Below are positions 22,325 through 30,673 of a stretch of 43,499 bases of DNA, in pieces. The stretch lies in the NCBI GenBank assembly GCA_035649495.1, contig DASRJL010000078.1:1-43499 (forward strand). The letters run 5' to 3'. A model generated the notes under the pieces. The model saw only the letters and a list, made by a program, of their open reading frames with translations. It had not been told where the DNA came from and searched no databases. The translations under genes and the position numbers were made by a program. Origin of the DNA: SG8-41 sp035649495 (GTDB lineage: Bacteria; Pseudomonadota; Gammaproteobacteria; Burkholderiales; SG8-41). Each line of letters opens with the position of its first letter. Position 1 is the stretch's first letter.

Positions 22325-24463
22325 ATGACAGAGTCGGCTCCATACACCGATATATCGCGCCTGATCGCGCCGCGCTCGGTCGCGCTCATCGGCGCGAGCG
22401 ACCGGGGAGAGACCTTCGGCACGCGCGTTTTTCGCCAGTTGTGCAACTTCGGCTTCGCCGGCCCCATCTATCCCATCAATCCCCGCGCCACGGAGCTGAA
22501 CGGCCGCAAGTGCTATCCGAACCTGGCGGCGCTGCCGGAGACGCCGGATCACGTCGGCATCATCGTCGCCACGGAGCGCGTGTTCGACGTGCTGGAGGAA
22601 TGCGCGGCGCGCGGCGTGCCGTTCGCGACCGTGTACAGCGCCGGCTTCTCCGAGATGGGCACGCCTGAAGGACGCGAGCGCCAGGCGAAGCTCGTTCAAT
22701 TCTCGCGCCGCACCGGCGTGCGCCTCATGGGCCCGAACTGCAACGGCGTCATCAACTACGTCGACGCTTTCGCCATGGCGTCCACCGCCGCCATTGCAGG
22801 ACCGCGTCCTCCTGCCGGCGACATCGGCGTCGTCAGCCACAGCGGCGGATTCGGGCAGATCAGCGTTATGTGGCGCGCCATGGACATCGGGCTTCACATC
22901 AGCTACGAGGCGAGCGTCGGCAACGAGGCCGATCTCGACTCGCTCGATTTCGCCCGCTTCATGCTGCGCTCGGACGCGACGCGCGTGATCCTGATGGCGA
23001 TCGAGGGGATCAAGGACGGGGCGAAGCTGCTCGCGCTCGCGCGCGAAGCGGCCGAGCGGGAAAAGCCGATCGTCGTGCTGAAACTGGGACGCACCGCGAG
23101 CGGCGTCCGGGCGGCGGCCTCGCACACGGGAACGATCGCGGGCGTGGACGACATCTACGACGCAGCCTTCCGCCAGTTCGGAATGATCCGCGTGCACGAG
23201 GCGAACGAGCTCTACGAGACCGCGGTCCTGCTGCGCACCGGGCGCTGGCCCAAGGGGCGGCGAGCCGCCTCGGCAGCGGCGACCGGAGGTAATATCGTTC
23301 AGCTCGCCGACGTCGGCGACACGCTGGGTATCGAGTGGCCCGAGTATTCCCCCGAAACCCAGGCAAAGCTCGCGGAGTTCATGCCGGGCTACGGCAAGGT
23401 CTCGAACCCGACCGACATGACCTCGCTCGCGACGGGCGAGCCGGAAAAATTCCGCGCGGCGCTGAATGCCATCGCCGCGGATCCGGTCATCGATGCCGTC
23501 ACGCCGATATTCGCCTTTCTTTCCCGCAAAGACATCGAGCACGGCGCCGCCTTCGTGCGCGAGTGCGTCAAGCCGGCCGCCATGCTGTGGATCGGCGGCT
23601 GCTACGACGACCGGGCGTTCGGCCCGAAGGACCTGGTCGCGGCGGGCGTCCCGGTCTACCGCAACGCCCTGCCCTGCCTGCGTGCGGTCCGTGCCGCCGC
23701 GGATTTCGGCGCGTTCGTTGCGCGACGCCGGGCCGGCAGCGACGTCCCCGTCCGTCCTGCGGACGCCGATGCTGACGGCGCTCGGCGAGCGCTGGAGACG
23801 CTCCCGCGCAAGCTGACGGAGCGCGAGGCGAAGCAGGTGCTTTCCGCGTATGGGTTCCCGGTTACCCGGGAGCGTCTCGCCCGTAGCGCCGACGAAGCCG
23901 TGGCGCAGGCGCGGAACCTGGAAGGCCGGGTGGCTCTCAAGATCGACTCCCCGGATATCCAGCACAAGACGGAGGCGGGCGCGATACGGCTTGGGCTTCA
24001 GGGCGATGACGCGGTCCGGCAGGGGTATATCGACGTGGTCGCCGCGGCGCAGCGCCACTCGCCCGAGGCGAAGTTGAACGGCGTACTGGTGCAGGAAATG
24101 GCGTCCTCCGGCACCGAGATGATGCTCGGCATCGTGCGCGACCCGGTATTCGGTCCGGTCGTCGCCGCCGGCCTGGGCGGAATCCACGTCGAGGTGCTGC
24201 GCGACATCGCGTACCGGATCGCGCCGGTCACGCCGGACGAAGCAGGAAAGATGCTGCGCGAGCTGCGCGGCTACAAGGTGCTTGAAGGCGTGCGCGGCGC
24301 GAAGCCGGCCGACATGGACGCGCTCGTAGCGGCCATCGTGCGGCTGTCCTGGCTCGCGCACGATCTTGCCGGAGAGATCGACGAGCTGGACGTCAATCCG
24401 CTACTGGTCTTCGAGCGGGGAGCAGGCGTGAAGGCAGTCGATGCCCTCCTCGTCCGTCGATAG
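22325..24463 (+). CDS. NDP-forming acyl-CoA synthetase, fused alpha-beta type
   Basis: A 712-residue fusion of all parts of an ADP-forming acid-CoA ligase. Residues about 1-130 are a CoA-binding Rossmann domain (LIAPRSVALIGASDRGETFG). Residues about 150-450 are the ligase core, with VVSHSGGFGQ and the phosphohistidine H267 in ASHTGTIAG. Residues about 490-710 are an ATP-grasp domain (LTEREAKQVLSAYGFPV, KIDSPDIQHKTEAGA and DVNPLLVFE). There is no acetyltransferase domain, so it is not the Pat lysine acetylase. The reaction is acid + CoA + ATP to acyl-CoA + ADP + Pi, reversible. Start ATG 22325 follows GAGGG with no spacer, an unusually tight fit. It is the second ligase in the window after the two-subunit one at 3089-5234. 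The acid is unknown. Confidence 0.9.
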   Translation: MTESAPYTDISRLIAPRSVALIGASDRGETFGTRVFRQLCNFGFAGPIYPINPRATELNGRKCYPNLAALPETPDHVGIIVATERVFDVLEECAARGVPFATVYSAGFSEMGTPEGRERQAKLVQFSRRTGVRLMGPNCNGVINYVDAFAMASTAAIAGPRPPAGDIGVVSHSGGFGQISVMWRAMDIGLHISYEASVGNEADLDSLDFARFMLRSDATRVILMAIEGIKDGAKLLALAREAAEREKPIVVLKLGRTASGVRAAASHTGTIAGVDDIYDAAFRQFGMIRVHEANELYETAVLLRTGRWPKGRRAASAAATGGNIVQLADVGDTLGIEWPEYSPETQAKLAEFMPGYGKVSNPTDMTSLATGEPEKFRAALNAIAADPVIDAVTPIFAFLSRKDIEHGAAFVRECVKPAAMLWIGGCYDDRAFGPKDLVAAGVPVYRNALPCLRAVRAAADFGAFVARRRAGSDVPVRPADADADGARRALETLPRKLTEREAKQVLSAYGFPVTRERLARSADEAVAQARNLEGRVALKIDSPDIQHKTEAGAIRLGLQGDDAVRQGYIDVVAAAQRHSPEAKLNGVLVQEMASSGTEMMLGIVRDPVFGPVVAAGLGGIHVEVLRDIAYRIAPVTPDEAGKMLRELRGYKVLEGVRGAKPADMDALVAAIVRLSWLAHDLAGEIDELDVNPLLVFERGAGVKAVDALLVRR

Positions 24464-24477
24464 CTGTCACAGCCTTA

Positions 24478-24592
24478 GCCACGGAAACACACGGACACAC
24501 ACGGACGAACAGCGTATTGCTTGCCCACGCTAGATCCCTCCGCGAAGCAGCATTTAGAGAATTGTCCGTGCCCTTCCGTGTGATTCCGTGGC
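24478..24592. repeat. 29-bp imperfect inverted repeat between convergent genes
   Basis: The arms 24478-24506 and 24564-24592 are complementary at 24 of 29 positions, with a 57-base centre. Both are made of CACGGA or CACACGGA words (TCCGTG on the right). It fills the gap between convergent genes, so a two-way terminator or mRNA-end structure is plausible. Confidence 0.75.
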
Positions 24593-24607
24593 CGAATGCT
24601 CTTGAAC

Positions 24608-25177
24608 TCAGGAGACCTTCTTGTAACCCTTCACGTCCGCAAACGGTGGCTTGCGGTCGGCCTGCAGATCGACTTCCGCGCTGTTGAGGCAGATCTGCAG
24701 CATCGTGAAATAGCCGATCGACCCGATCAGGTCCACGAGCGTCTTCTCGCCGAAGATCGCCCGCGCCTCGTCGAAGGTCTTCTGGCTCACGAAGTGGTTT
24801 TCGAGCATTTCCATCGCGAAGTTGTAGTAGACCCGCTCGTCGTCGGCCTTGAAGCTGGGCTTCTTCCCGGCGGCCAGGTCCCGCACGACGTCCTCGGGTA
24901 TGCCGGCGGCGATGGCCTTGTCGACGTGCGCGTTCCAGGAAAACTGCGCGTCCCAGTAGCGGGCGGTGACCAGGATGCCGAACTCGCGGAGCTTGACCGG
25001 CAGCCCGCAGTCGAAGCGCATGTAGTTGCTGATGGCCGATGCCTTTTCGAACAGCTCCGGGCTGTATATCCAGACGTTATAAGGACCCCCGATGCTATCG
25101 CGCCTGGCGGTGTGCTTGTCCGCGACCTCTTTCTGTCGCGGCGTGTATTTTTCATAGGGAAGCTTCGGAAGGCGCAT
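24608..25177 (-). CDS. Carboxymuconolactone decarboxylase-like (AhpD-fold) protein
   Basis: A 189-residue all-helical protein of the carboxymuconolactone decarboxylase (CMD)/AhpD fold. The core segment is REFGILVTARYWDAQFSWNAHVDKAIAAGI, seen here as the parts TARYWDAQFSWNAH and AIAAGIPEDVV. The peroxidase-type CxxC pair of AhpD is absent, so it is of the decarboxylase-like or hydrolase-like branch and not an alkylhydroperoxidase. Such proteins often sit in aromatic or dicarboxylate catabolic clusters. Start ATG 25177 follows AGGAGA; an in-frame ATG 36 bases up is less well placed. The gene begins 32 bp after the stop of dehydrogenase paralog A on the same strand, so co-transcription is expected. 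The substrate cannot be stated. Confidence 0.8.
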   Translation of the reverse strand: MRLPKLPYEKYTPRQKEVADKHTARRDSIGGPYNVWIYSPELFEKASAISNYMRFDCGLPVKLREFGILVTARYWDAQFSWNAHVDKAIAAGIPEDVVRDLAAGKKPSFKADDERVYYNFAMEMLENHFVSQKTFDEARAIFGEKTLVDLIGSIGYFTMLQICLNSAEVDLQADRKPPFADVKGYKKVS

Positions 25178-25209
25178 GTCGTTCTCCTGGTGTGAAAGAT
25201 TGTTCCGGT

Positions 25210-26265
25210 TCAAACCGCCGCGGCTACCGCGTCGCCCATCTGCGTCGTGCCCGCCTTGCCGCCAAGGTCAGGCGTGAGGTGCTTCGCCTCCGCGATCACC
25301 CGGTCGACCGCCGCATCGATCAGCTTAGCCGCCTGCGTCGCCTTCGGCTCGTTGTGCTTGCGTCCCAGCCACTCGAAGAGCATCTGGCCGGACATGATGA
25401 GGGCGTAGGGATTGGCGATGTTCTTCCCGGCGATGTCGGGCGCCGAGCCGTGGGTCGCCTGCGACATCGCTAGGCGCTCGCCCACGCAAAGTCCGGGCGC
25501 AAGCCCGAGCCCGCCGACGACGCCCGCCCCCTCGTCGGTGAGGATGTCGCCGAACTGGTTGGTGGTGACCACCACGTCGAACTGCTGGGGATTCATCACG
25601 AGCTTCATCGCGAAGCCGTCAACCAGCACCTCGTTCAGCGTGACGTCCGGGTAGTCCTTCACGAGCTTCCGGCACTCTTCGGCGAACATGCCGCACGCGA
25701 GCCGGTACACCGGCTCCTTGTGCACCGAGGTGACCGTCCGGCGCGGGCGCGTGCGCGCGATCTCGAAAGCTTCGCGCGCGACGCGGCTCGAGCCCTTGCG
25801 GGTGATGACACGCGCGGCAATGGTGATGTCGTCGTTCGGGCGGAATTCGCCGGCACCCGCAACTACCGTGTCCGAGGACTGCATGCCTTCCGTGACCTCG
25901 CGCAGGAACACGATGTCCACGTTCTTGTGCACCGACGGGATGTTCGGATAGGACTTGACCGGCTTGATGCTGGCGTAGAGGTCGAGGCGCTTTCTGAGCG
26001 GCGGCATGATCCAGGTCGGGTCGTTGCGCGGATACGAGCCGTGGCCTATGGGTCCGCACAGAAAGCCGTCCGTCTTCTCCAGTGCCTCGACGGTCGGCTG
26101 CGGCATCGTGTGCCCGTGCAGCTCGTGGCCCCGGCGTCCGATCGGGTGCTCGCTCCACTCAACATCCAGCCCCGTCTTTTTCGCCGCGGCCTTCATCACC
26201 TTGACGGCTTCCGGCACCACCTCCAGGCCAATGTCGTCGCCAAGCAATACCCCTATCTTCAACAT
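25210..26265 (-). CDS. Isocitrate/isopropylmalate-family dehydrogenase, paralog A
   Basis: A 351-residue beta-decarboxylating dehydrogenase. The N-terminal nucleotide-site motif reads IGVLLGDDIGLEVVPEAVKV, a variant of the usual GDGIGPEV. Further family landmarks are ITRKGSSRVAREAFEIAR, HKEPVYRLACGMF, the metal-binding DGFAMKLVMNPQQFDVVV and TNQFGDILTDEGA, and HGSAPDIAGKNIANP. The reaction is NAD(P)-dependent oxidation and decarboxylation of a 2-hydroxy-dicarboxylic acid. Since a second, equally long copy lies at 29430 and neither is with leuCD, tartrate-, malate- or substituted-malate-type substrates are more likely than isopropylmalate. Start ATG 26265 matches the start of paralog B. Its end MGDAVAAAV-stop is found again as a detached fragment at 27768-27797. 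Confidence 0.88.
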   Translation of the reverse strand: MLKIGVLLGDDIGLEVVPEAVKVMKAAAKKTGLDVEWSEHPIGRRGHELHGHTMPQPTVEALEKTDGFLCGPIGHGSYPRNDPTWIMPPLRKRLDLYASIKPVKSYPNIPSVHKNVDIVFLREVTEGMQSSDTVVAGAGEFRPNDDITIAARVITRKGSSRVAREAFEIARTRPRRTVTSVHKEPVYRLACGMFAEECRKLVKDYPDVTLNEVLVDGFAMKLVMNPQQFDVVVTTNQFGDILTDEGAGVVGGLGLAPGLCVGERLAMSQATHGSAPDIAGKNIANPYALIMSGQMLFEWLGRKHNEPKATQAAKLIDAAVDRVIAEAKHLTPDLGGKAGTTQMGDAVAAAV

Positions 26266-26463
26266 ATCGATTCCGCCAGATTCCAGTAATACATTCTCGG
26301 AAAATTGAGCGTCGCGTACGTCAACCGAAATGCGCCGTGGCTCCAAGTATTTCTCGAGCGAGACAGTTGAACTCGGTAAAGGGAGCGCTGCTTTTGCGCC
26401 CCGCTGTTTGATCGGGGGATGCTCAAGTGGTATCGAATGGAAAAAGCTTCCCTTACAGCATTC

Positions 26464-27432
26464 CTAGTCCCCTCGGATTCCCGCCTCCTTGATGACCTTG
26501 CCGATCCTGACGATCTCGGATTTCATCGTGGCGGCCAGCAATTGAGGCGTGCTGCCGACGGGCTCCATCCCGTTCGCAATGAACTTCTCCTGCACCTCCG
26601 TCCTGCCGAGCACGCGCACGATCTCCTCGTTCAGGCGCTTCACGATCGCGGCCGGGACCTTGACGGGCGCGAAGACGCCGTAAATCTGTATCGATTCGTA
26701 ACCAGGCAGGCCGGACGCCGCGATCGTCGGCAGGCCGGGCGCGAGCGGGGAAGGCTCCGGGCTCGTCACAGCCAGCGCCCGGAGCCTGCCCGATTTGAGG
26801 TGCGGCGTCACCGAGCCCGCAGTGGTGATCATCACGTGCACCTCGCCACCGAGCATCGCATTCAAGGCCGGCCCGTTGCCCTTGAACGTCACGCGCACGA
26901 TGTTGACGCCCGTCATGGACTTGAAGAGCTCCACCGCGAGATGCGTCGAGGACCCGTTGCCGCCGGAACCGTAGTTCAACTCCCCCGGGCGCCCCTTCGC
27001 GTAGGCGATCAGCTCCTGGACGGACTTCACGGGCAGCGAAGGATGCACGACGAGCGTGTTGCTGGACTTCGCGGCCCAGGTAATCGGCGCAAAATCCCGG
27101 ACCGCGTCGAACGGCGCGTTCCTGTGCAGCAGCGGAATGATCCAGACGTTGTTGGCATAGAGGAGCAGCGTGTGCCCGTCGGGCGGCGCCTTGGCGACGA
27201 TATCCGCCGCGATGACTCCGCCCGCGCCGCCGCGGTTGTCCACGATCATGGGCTGGCCGAGGCCGCCCCCGATCGCCTGCACGATGACGCGCGCCGAAAA
27301 ATCGTTGCCGCCTCCCGGCTCCGCTGTCACGACGCGTATCGGCCTGCGCGGATAGTCCTGGCCGGACGCTGGCGCCGCCGCGGCGATAAGGGCGCATGAA
27401 AGAAGGCTCGCAACAGCGCGTGCGGATCTCAT
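26464..27432 (-). CDS. Bug/TctC-family tripartite tricarboxylate transporter receptor (8 of 10)
   Basis: A 322-residue exported receptor. The signal peptide ends at ASG before QDYPRRPIRV. Motifs are AEPGGGNDFSAR (GGGND variant), NRGGAGGVIAADI, PPDGHT in place of PDGYT, TFKGNGPALNAM in place of YKGGGP, and LAPGLPTIAASGLPGYE. The changed ligand-loop residues suggest a ligand different from those of the other nine. No clear ribosome-binding site stands before ATG 27432. It lies between the two dehydrogenase paralogs, upstream of paralog A by 198 bp, so import of the dehydrogenase substrate is a possible job inferred from context only. Confidence 0.92.
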   Translation of the reverse strand: MRSARAVASLLSCALIAAAAPASGQDYPRRPIRVVTAEPGGGNDFSARVIVQAIGGGLGQPMIVDNRGGAGGVIAADIVAKAPPDGHTLLLYANNVWIIPLLHRNAPFDAVRDFAPITWAAKSSNTLVVHPSLPVKSVQELIAYAKGRPGELNYGSGGNGSSTHLAVELFKSMTGVNIVRVTFKGNGPALNAMLGGEVHVMITTAGSVTPHLKSGRLRALAVTSPEPSPLAPGLPTIAASGLPGYESIQIYGVFAPVKVPAAIVKRLNEEIVRVLGRTEVQEKFIANGMEPVGSTPQLLAATMKSEIVRIGKVIKEAGIRGD

Positions 27433-27557
27433 TTTGACTTTAACAGGAGTATGTGCAACGCATTAGTATCATACAGGTCAGGGCAAAGGAGACTCCAGAG
27501 GCACGGGGGCGCCGCCTCCGCTAGAATAGCTCCAGGACATTCAGCGGATTACTCTCG

Positions 27558-27764
27558 ATGCCCGTATCAGACCTCACCGACGCCGACATCGACGCCGTGT
27601 ACGCGACGATTTCTCCCACTCACGGCATCGACACTCTGAAGGAAAATCGCCGCGCGCAACTCGCCGCGCAGGAGAGCGCAGGCAAGATCTCGGTCGAGGT
27701 GGTGTTCGGCGAGATCTTCATCACCAGCCCCGGCGGGCGCATGCTGCGCATCAAGAAACCGTAG
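27558..27764 (+). CDS. Small protein of unknown function
   Basis: A 68-residue open frame (MPVSDLTDADIDAVYATISP ...) with protein-like composition: an acidic N-terminus, a helix with ENRRAQLAAQESAG, and a C-terminal beta part VEVVFGEIFITSPGGRMLRIKKP. I do not recognise a family. There is no strong ribosome-binding site before ATG 27558, and overlapping frames on the other strand are open but less natural. It is kept as probable because it sits alone between a Bug receptor and a duplicated gene fragment, and nothing else explains the stretch. Confidence 0.45.
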   Translation: MPVSDLTDADIDAVYATISPTHGIDTLKENRRAQLAAQESAGKISVEVVFGEIFITSPGGRMLRIKKP

Positions 27765-27767
27765 CGG

Positions 27768-27797
27768 TCACACCGCCGCGGCGACCGCGTCGCCCAT
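27768..27797 (-). pseudogene. Detached 3' end of a dehydrogenase paralog (MGDAVAAAV-stop)
   Basis: On the minus strand this 30-bp piece encodes MGDAVAAAV and a TGA stop, identical in protein to the last nine residues of paralog A and nearly so to those of paralog B (MGDAVAAMV). The rest of the gene is absent: upstream lies the end of the LVIVD protein gene. It is a leftover of a third copy or a duplication footprint. Confidence 0.65.
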
Positions 27798-27801
27798 GCT
27801 G

Positions 27802-29370
27802 TTATTTCGCGGCGATCCGCGCCGCGCGCCCGGTCAGGCGGATGATGTGCAGCCCGGTGCCCGCCCGGTCGGCGCTGTAGATCAGGCCGCGATCGTCGAC
27901 CTCGACGTTGTTGGTCTGGATCACCTTGATGCACGCCGGGGTGATCTTCGGATCGCCGTCGGGGTGGCTCACGCCGTCCGAGCAGAAAGCCATCGTGTTC
28001 TTGTTCGGCGCCGGGATGAAATAAGCGACCTCCTCGACGGCGAACGGGTTGCGTATATCGAAGATGCGGGTGCCCGCGTTGAACCACGAGAAGATCGCGA
28101 GCTTCCCGTAGTAGGGCGGATAGAACGACTCGTGGCTCGCGTGATTGCCGAACCGTCCGCCCCGGCCGCAGAAATCTCCGGGGTTTTCGGGGACGGTGAA
28201 CGTCGCGAGGGGCCACGGGGTCGGCTCGTTCGTGATGTCGAGCAGGAAGCCGAAGTGCGGCGCGGGACGGTTATTGTTGGGCCCCGGCCGGCAGTGCTCT
28301 CCGCGTCCCTGCTCCGAAGCGACGATCATGAGATCCCGGGTCTTCAGCACCGTGTGTCCCTGGAACCCGGGCATGGGAACGTTGTATAGCGGCAGCGTGG
28401 TATGGGCGCCCTGGTCCGGCGACATCACGATGTGTCCAACCTGGGGCGCAAGCATTTCCTCCGGCGTCGGCCTCAGGGGGTTGGTGAATTCGGTCAGGAG
28501 CTTGTTTCGGTCGAGGATCTGGATGACGCCGTTCGCCCCCGTGCCGTAGGCCGCGTAGACGCGGTTTTTAGTGACCCCGGCCGAGATCGGTCCATGAATG
28601 TTGACACCCTGGCGCGTGCCGATGAACGACTTCGCGTCCGGCTGCTGGCCGGAGAGCCCGAAGTCGCGGATGTAGACCGGCTTCGCGGGATCGCTCAGAT
28701 CGAAGATCTTCATGTGATTGCCCCGCCAGCCTTCGGCTTTGTTGTTCCCGACGAGATAGGCAATCCCCGTATCACATTCCCACCAGCTCTTGTGCGTTCC
28801 GGTAAGACCGTCGACCACGGTAGTAAGATGAGTCGGGCGCGTCCCGTCCGTGACGTCGTATATCTCGTGCGCCGTCGAGCCGACCGCCCGCAGCAGGTAC
28901 CACTTTCCTTTCTCCCCTTTCGGCAGCGCGCTGCCGCTGCACACGCGCACCATCTGCGCGCCGCCGGACTCGTCGCTGCCCTCCGCCGGGCCCGGAATAT
29001 GAGCGAGATACTTCGGTTTCGCCGCATTGGTGACGTCGACTATCGACGTCCCGTTGCCTTCGACGGCGCCGGTGAGCGGATTCGGCCTCTTGCCGGTGTG
29101 GTGCCCGACGTAGGCGATATGGCGCCCGTCCTGGCTGATGATGAGCGGCTGATACGCCGAGCGTCCCTGGAGATCGCTGTGGCCGACGAGCGCAGTGTTC
29201 CAGGTGGATTGCTGCCTGGCGGGTTTCGGCGCCGGCTGCCGCACCGGCGGGCTGCCGTTCAACGTGATCGCCGGGATCGCCGACGTGTTTGGCGGATGAT
29301 TTTGAGCCGCGGTGGGCGAGCCCGCCCCTGCGGCGACGGCAAGCGCGCAGATGAAAAACGGTGCTTTCAT
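27802..29370 (-). CDS. Exported LVIVD-type beta-propeller protein, function unknown
   Basis: A 522-residue protein with a signal peptide (KAPFFICALAVAAGAGSPTAAQ) and a predicted propeller of repeated beta motifs seen in LVIVD-repeat surface proteins: GTSIVDVTNAAKPKYLAHIPG, here in shorter form GTSIVDVTNAAKPKYL, HEIYDVTDGTRP, MKIFDLSDPAKPVYIRDF, VIQILDRNKLL, ARIFD-type TRIFDIRNPFAVEEVAYF and GLHIIRLTGRAA. Cysteines occur in pairs, as expected for an extracytoplasmic protein. Catalysis is not evident; a binding or surface role is likely. Start ATG 29370 follows GGGGGAGAC. The frame stays open far upstream over the dehydrogenase gene, but that is overlap with paralog B and not coding. The gene is bounded by two copies of the dehydrogenase 3' end and follows paralog B by 59 bp on the same strand. 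Confidence 0.82.
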   Translation of the reverse strand: MKAPFFICALAVAAGAGSPTAAQNHPPNTSAIPAITLNGSPPVRQPAPKPARQQSTWNTALVGHSDLQGRSAYQPLIISQDGRHIAYVGHHTGKRPNPLTGAVEGNGTSIVDVTNAAKPKYLAHIPGPAEGSDESGGAQMVRVCSGSALPKGEKGKWYLLRAVGSTAHEIYDVTDGTRPTHLTTVVDGLTGTHKSWWECDTGIAYLVGNNKAEGWRGNHMKIFDLSDPAKPVYIRDFGLSGQQPDAKSFIGTRQGVNIHGPISAGVTKNRVYAAYGTGANGVIQILDRNKLLTEFTNPLRPTPEEMLAPQVGHIVMSPDQGAHTTLPLYNVPMPGFQGHTVLKTRDLMIVASEQGRGEHCRPGPNNNRPAPHFGFLLDITNEPTPWPLATFTVPENPGDFCGRGGRFGNHASHESFYPPYYGKLAIFSWFNAGTRIFDIRNPFAVEEVAYFIPAPNKNTMAFCSDGVSHPDGDPKITPACIKVIQTNNVEVDDRGLIYSADRAGTGLHIIRLTGRAARIAAK

Positions 29371-29429
29371 GTCTCCCCCATTGATCGTTACGAACCGGAT
29401 GACACATCCGGACTCGCTCGACGCTCCCC

Positions 29430-30485
29430 CTACACCATCGCCGCGACCGCGTCGCCCATCTCGCTCGTGCTCGCCTTGCCGCCCAGGTCGCCGGTCAGGT
29501 GCTTCGCTTCCGCGATCACCTTGTCCATTGCCGCGTCGATGCATTTTGCCGCCTGCGTCGCTTGCGGCTCGTCGCGCTTGCGGCCCAGCCACTCGAACAG
29601 CATCTTGCCCGACATGATCATGGCGTACGGGTTCGCAATGTTCCGTCCCGCGATGTCGGGCGCAGAGCCGTGGGTCGCCTGGGCCATGGCCTGCGTCTCG
29701 CCCACCACGAGCCCCGGCGCGAGCCCGAGCCCGCCGACGAGTCCCGCCCCCTCGTCTGTCACGATGTCGCCGAACTGATTGGTCGTCACCACCACGTCGT
29801 ACTGCTGCGGCTTCATCACGAGCTTGAGCGCGAAGCCGTCGATCAGCACCTCGTTGAACTCGACGTCCGGGTAATCCGCCGCCACCTTGCGGCACTCGCG
29901 TGCGAACATGCCGCACACCAGCCGGTAGACCGGCTCCTTGTGCAGCGCAGTCACCATCTTGCGCTTCCGGGTGCGCGCGATCTCGAACGCCTCTCGCGCC
30001 ACGCGGCTCGCGCCCTTGCGGGTCACGACGCGCATGCCGATCGCGATATCCTCGTTGGGCTGGAACTCGCCGCTGCCCGCTACTACCACGCCGCCCGACA
30101 TCATGCCCTCGGTCGTCTCGCGCAGGAACACGATATCCACGTCCTTGTGTATGGACGGAATATTGGGATAGGACTTCACCGGCTTCACGTTGGCGAACAG
30201 CTCGAAGCGCTTGCGTATCGGCGGCATCACCCACGTTGGGTCGTTGCGGGGGTAGGCGTTGTGCCCTATGGGGCCGCAAATCCAGCCGTCCGTTTTTCCG
30301 AGAGCCTCCACGGTGACCTGGGGCAGCGTATGGCCGTGCAGCTCGTGTCCGTGCTTGCCGATGGGCAGCTCCTGCCACTCCACCGCGAGCCCGGTCTTCG
30401 CGACCGCGGCCTTCATCACCTTCACCGCCTCCGGCACGACCTCCAGCCCGATGTCGTCGCCCAGCAATACTCCGATTTTCAACAT
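29430..30485 (-). CDS. Isocitrate/isopropylmalate-family dehydrogenase, paralog B
   Basis: A 351-residue paralog of the dehydrogenase at 25210-26265, with the same length, the same start MLKIGVLLGDDIGLEVVPEA and the same motif series: VTRKGASRVAREAFEIAR, HKEPVYRLVCGMF, DGFALKLVMKPQQYDVVV, TNQFGDIVTDEGAG and HGSAPDIAGRNIANP. Catalytic and metal-site residues agree in both copies, so both should be active 2-hydroxy-dicarboxylate beta-decarboxylating dehydrogenases. Differences cluster at the surface and around SGGVVVAGSGEF. Start ATG 30485 follows GGAG by five bases. Upstream, in the gap to the divergent receptor 9, lies a 14-bp tandem array. Confidence 0.88.
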   Translation of the reverse strand: MLKIGVLLGDDIGLEVVPEAVKVMKAAVAKTGLAVEWQELPIGKHGHELHGHTLPQVTVEALGKTDGWICGPIGHNAYPRNDPTWVMPPIRKRFELFANVKPVKSYPNIPSIHKDVDIVFLRETTEGMMSGGVVVAGSGEFQPNEDIAIGMRVVTRKGASRVAREAFEIARTRKRKMVTALHKEPVYRLVCGMFARECRKVAADYPDVEFNEVLIDGFALKLVMKPQQYDVVVTTNQFGDIVTDEGAGLVGGLGLAPGLVVGETQAMAQATHGSAPDIAGRNIANPYAMIMSGKMLFEWLGRKRDEPQATQAAKCIDAAMDKVIAEAKHLTGDLGGKASTSEMGDAVAAMV

Positions 30486-30507
30486 GTACACTCCGTAAAA
30501 TGCGAGC

Positions 30508-30549
30508 CAGATAAAGCGGTGCAGATAGAGCGGTTCAGATGAAGCGGTC
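30508..30549. repeat. 14-bp tandem array CAGATARAGCGGTN, three copies
   Basis: Three consecutive units CAGATAAAGCGGTG, CAGATAGAGCGGTT and CAGATGAAGCGGTC, followed by a half unit CGGACAAAG. The unit resembles that at 15129-15184 in length and in its CAGATA-AGCG backbone. Here it lies in the 188-bp gap between divergent genes and not behind a stop codon. Confidence 0.75.
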
Positions 30550-30673
30550 CGGACAAAGACGAAAGCGCCGTACCTGGCCCGCCGCACCTGAACCGCAGTA
30601 CCCGGATCGCCTTATCCGCATCGCCGTAGAATTGTTGGAATCATACACGGGCAGCGCGAGGAGATTCCAAACT

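Noticed and set aside
28402..29778. 458-residue plus-strand frame opposite the LVIVD gene
   Set aside because: Antisense to a gene with signal peptide, ribosome-binding site and propeller repeats; no protein family visible.
27802..30378. One 858-residue protein joining the LVIVD gene to sequence over dehydrogenase paralog B
   Set aside because: The upstream 336 codons overlap paralog B in another frame and are Arg/Gly-rich; a signal peptide and ribosome-binding site mark the true start at 29370.
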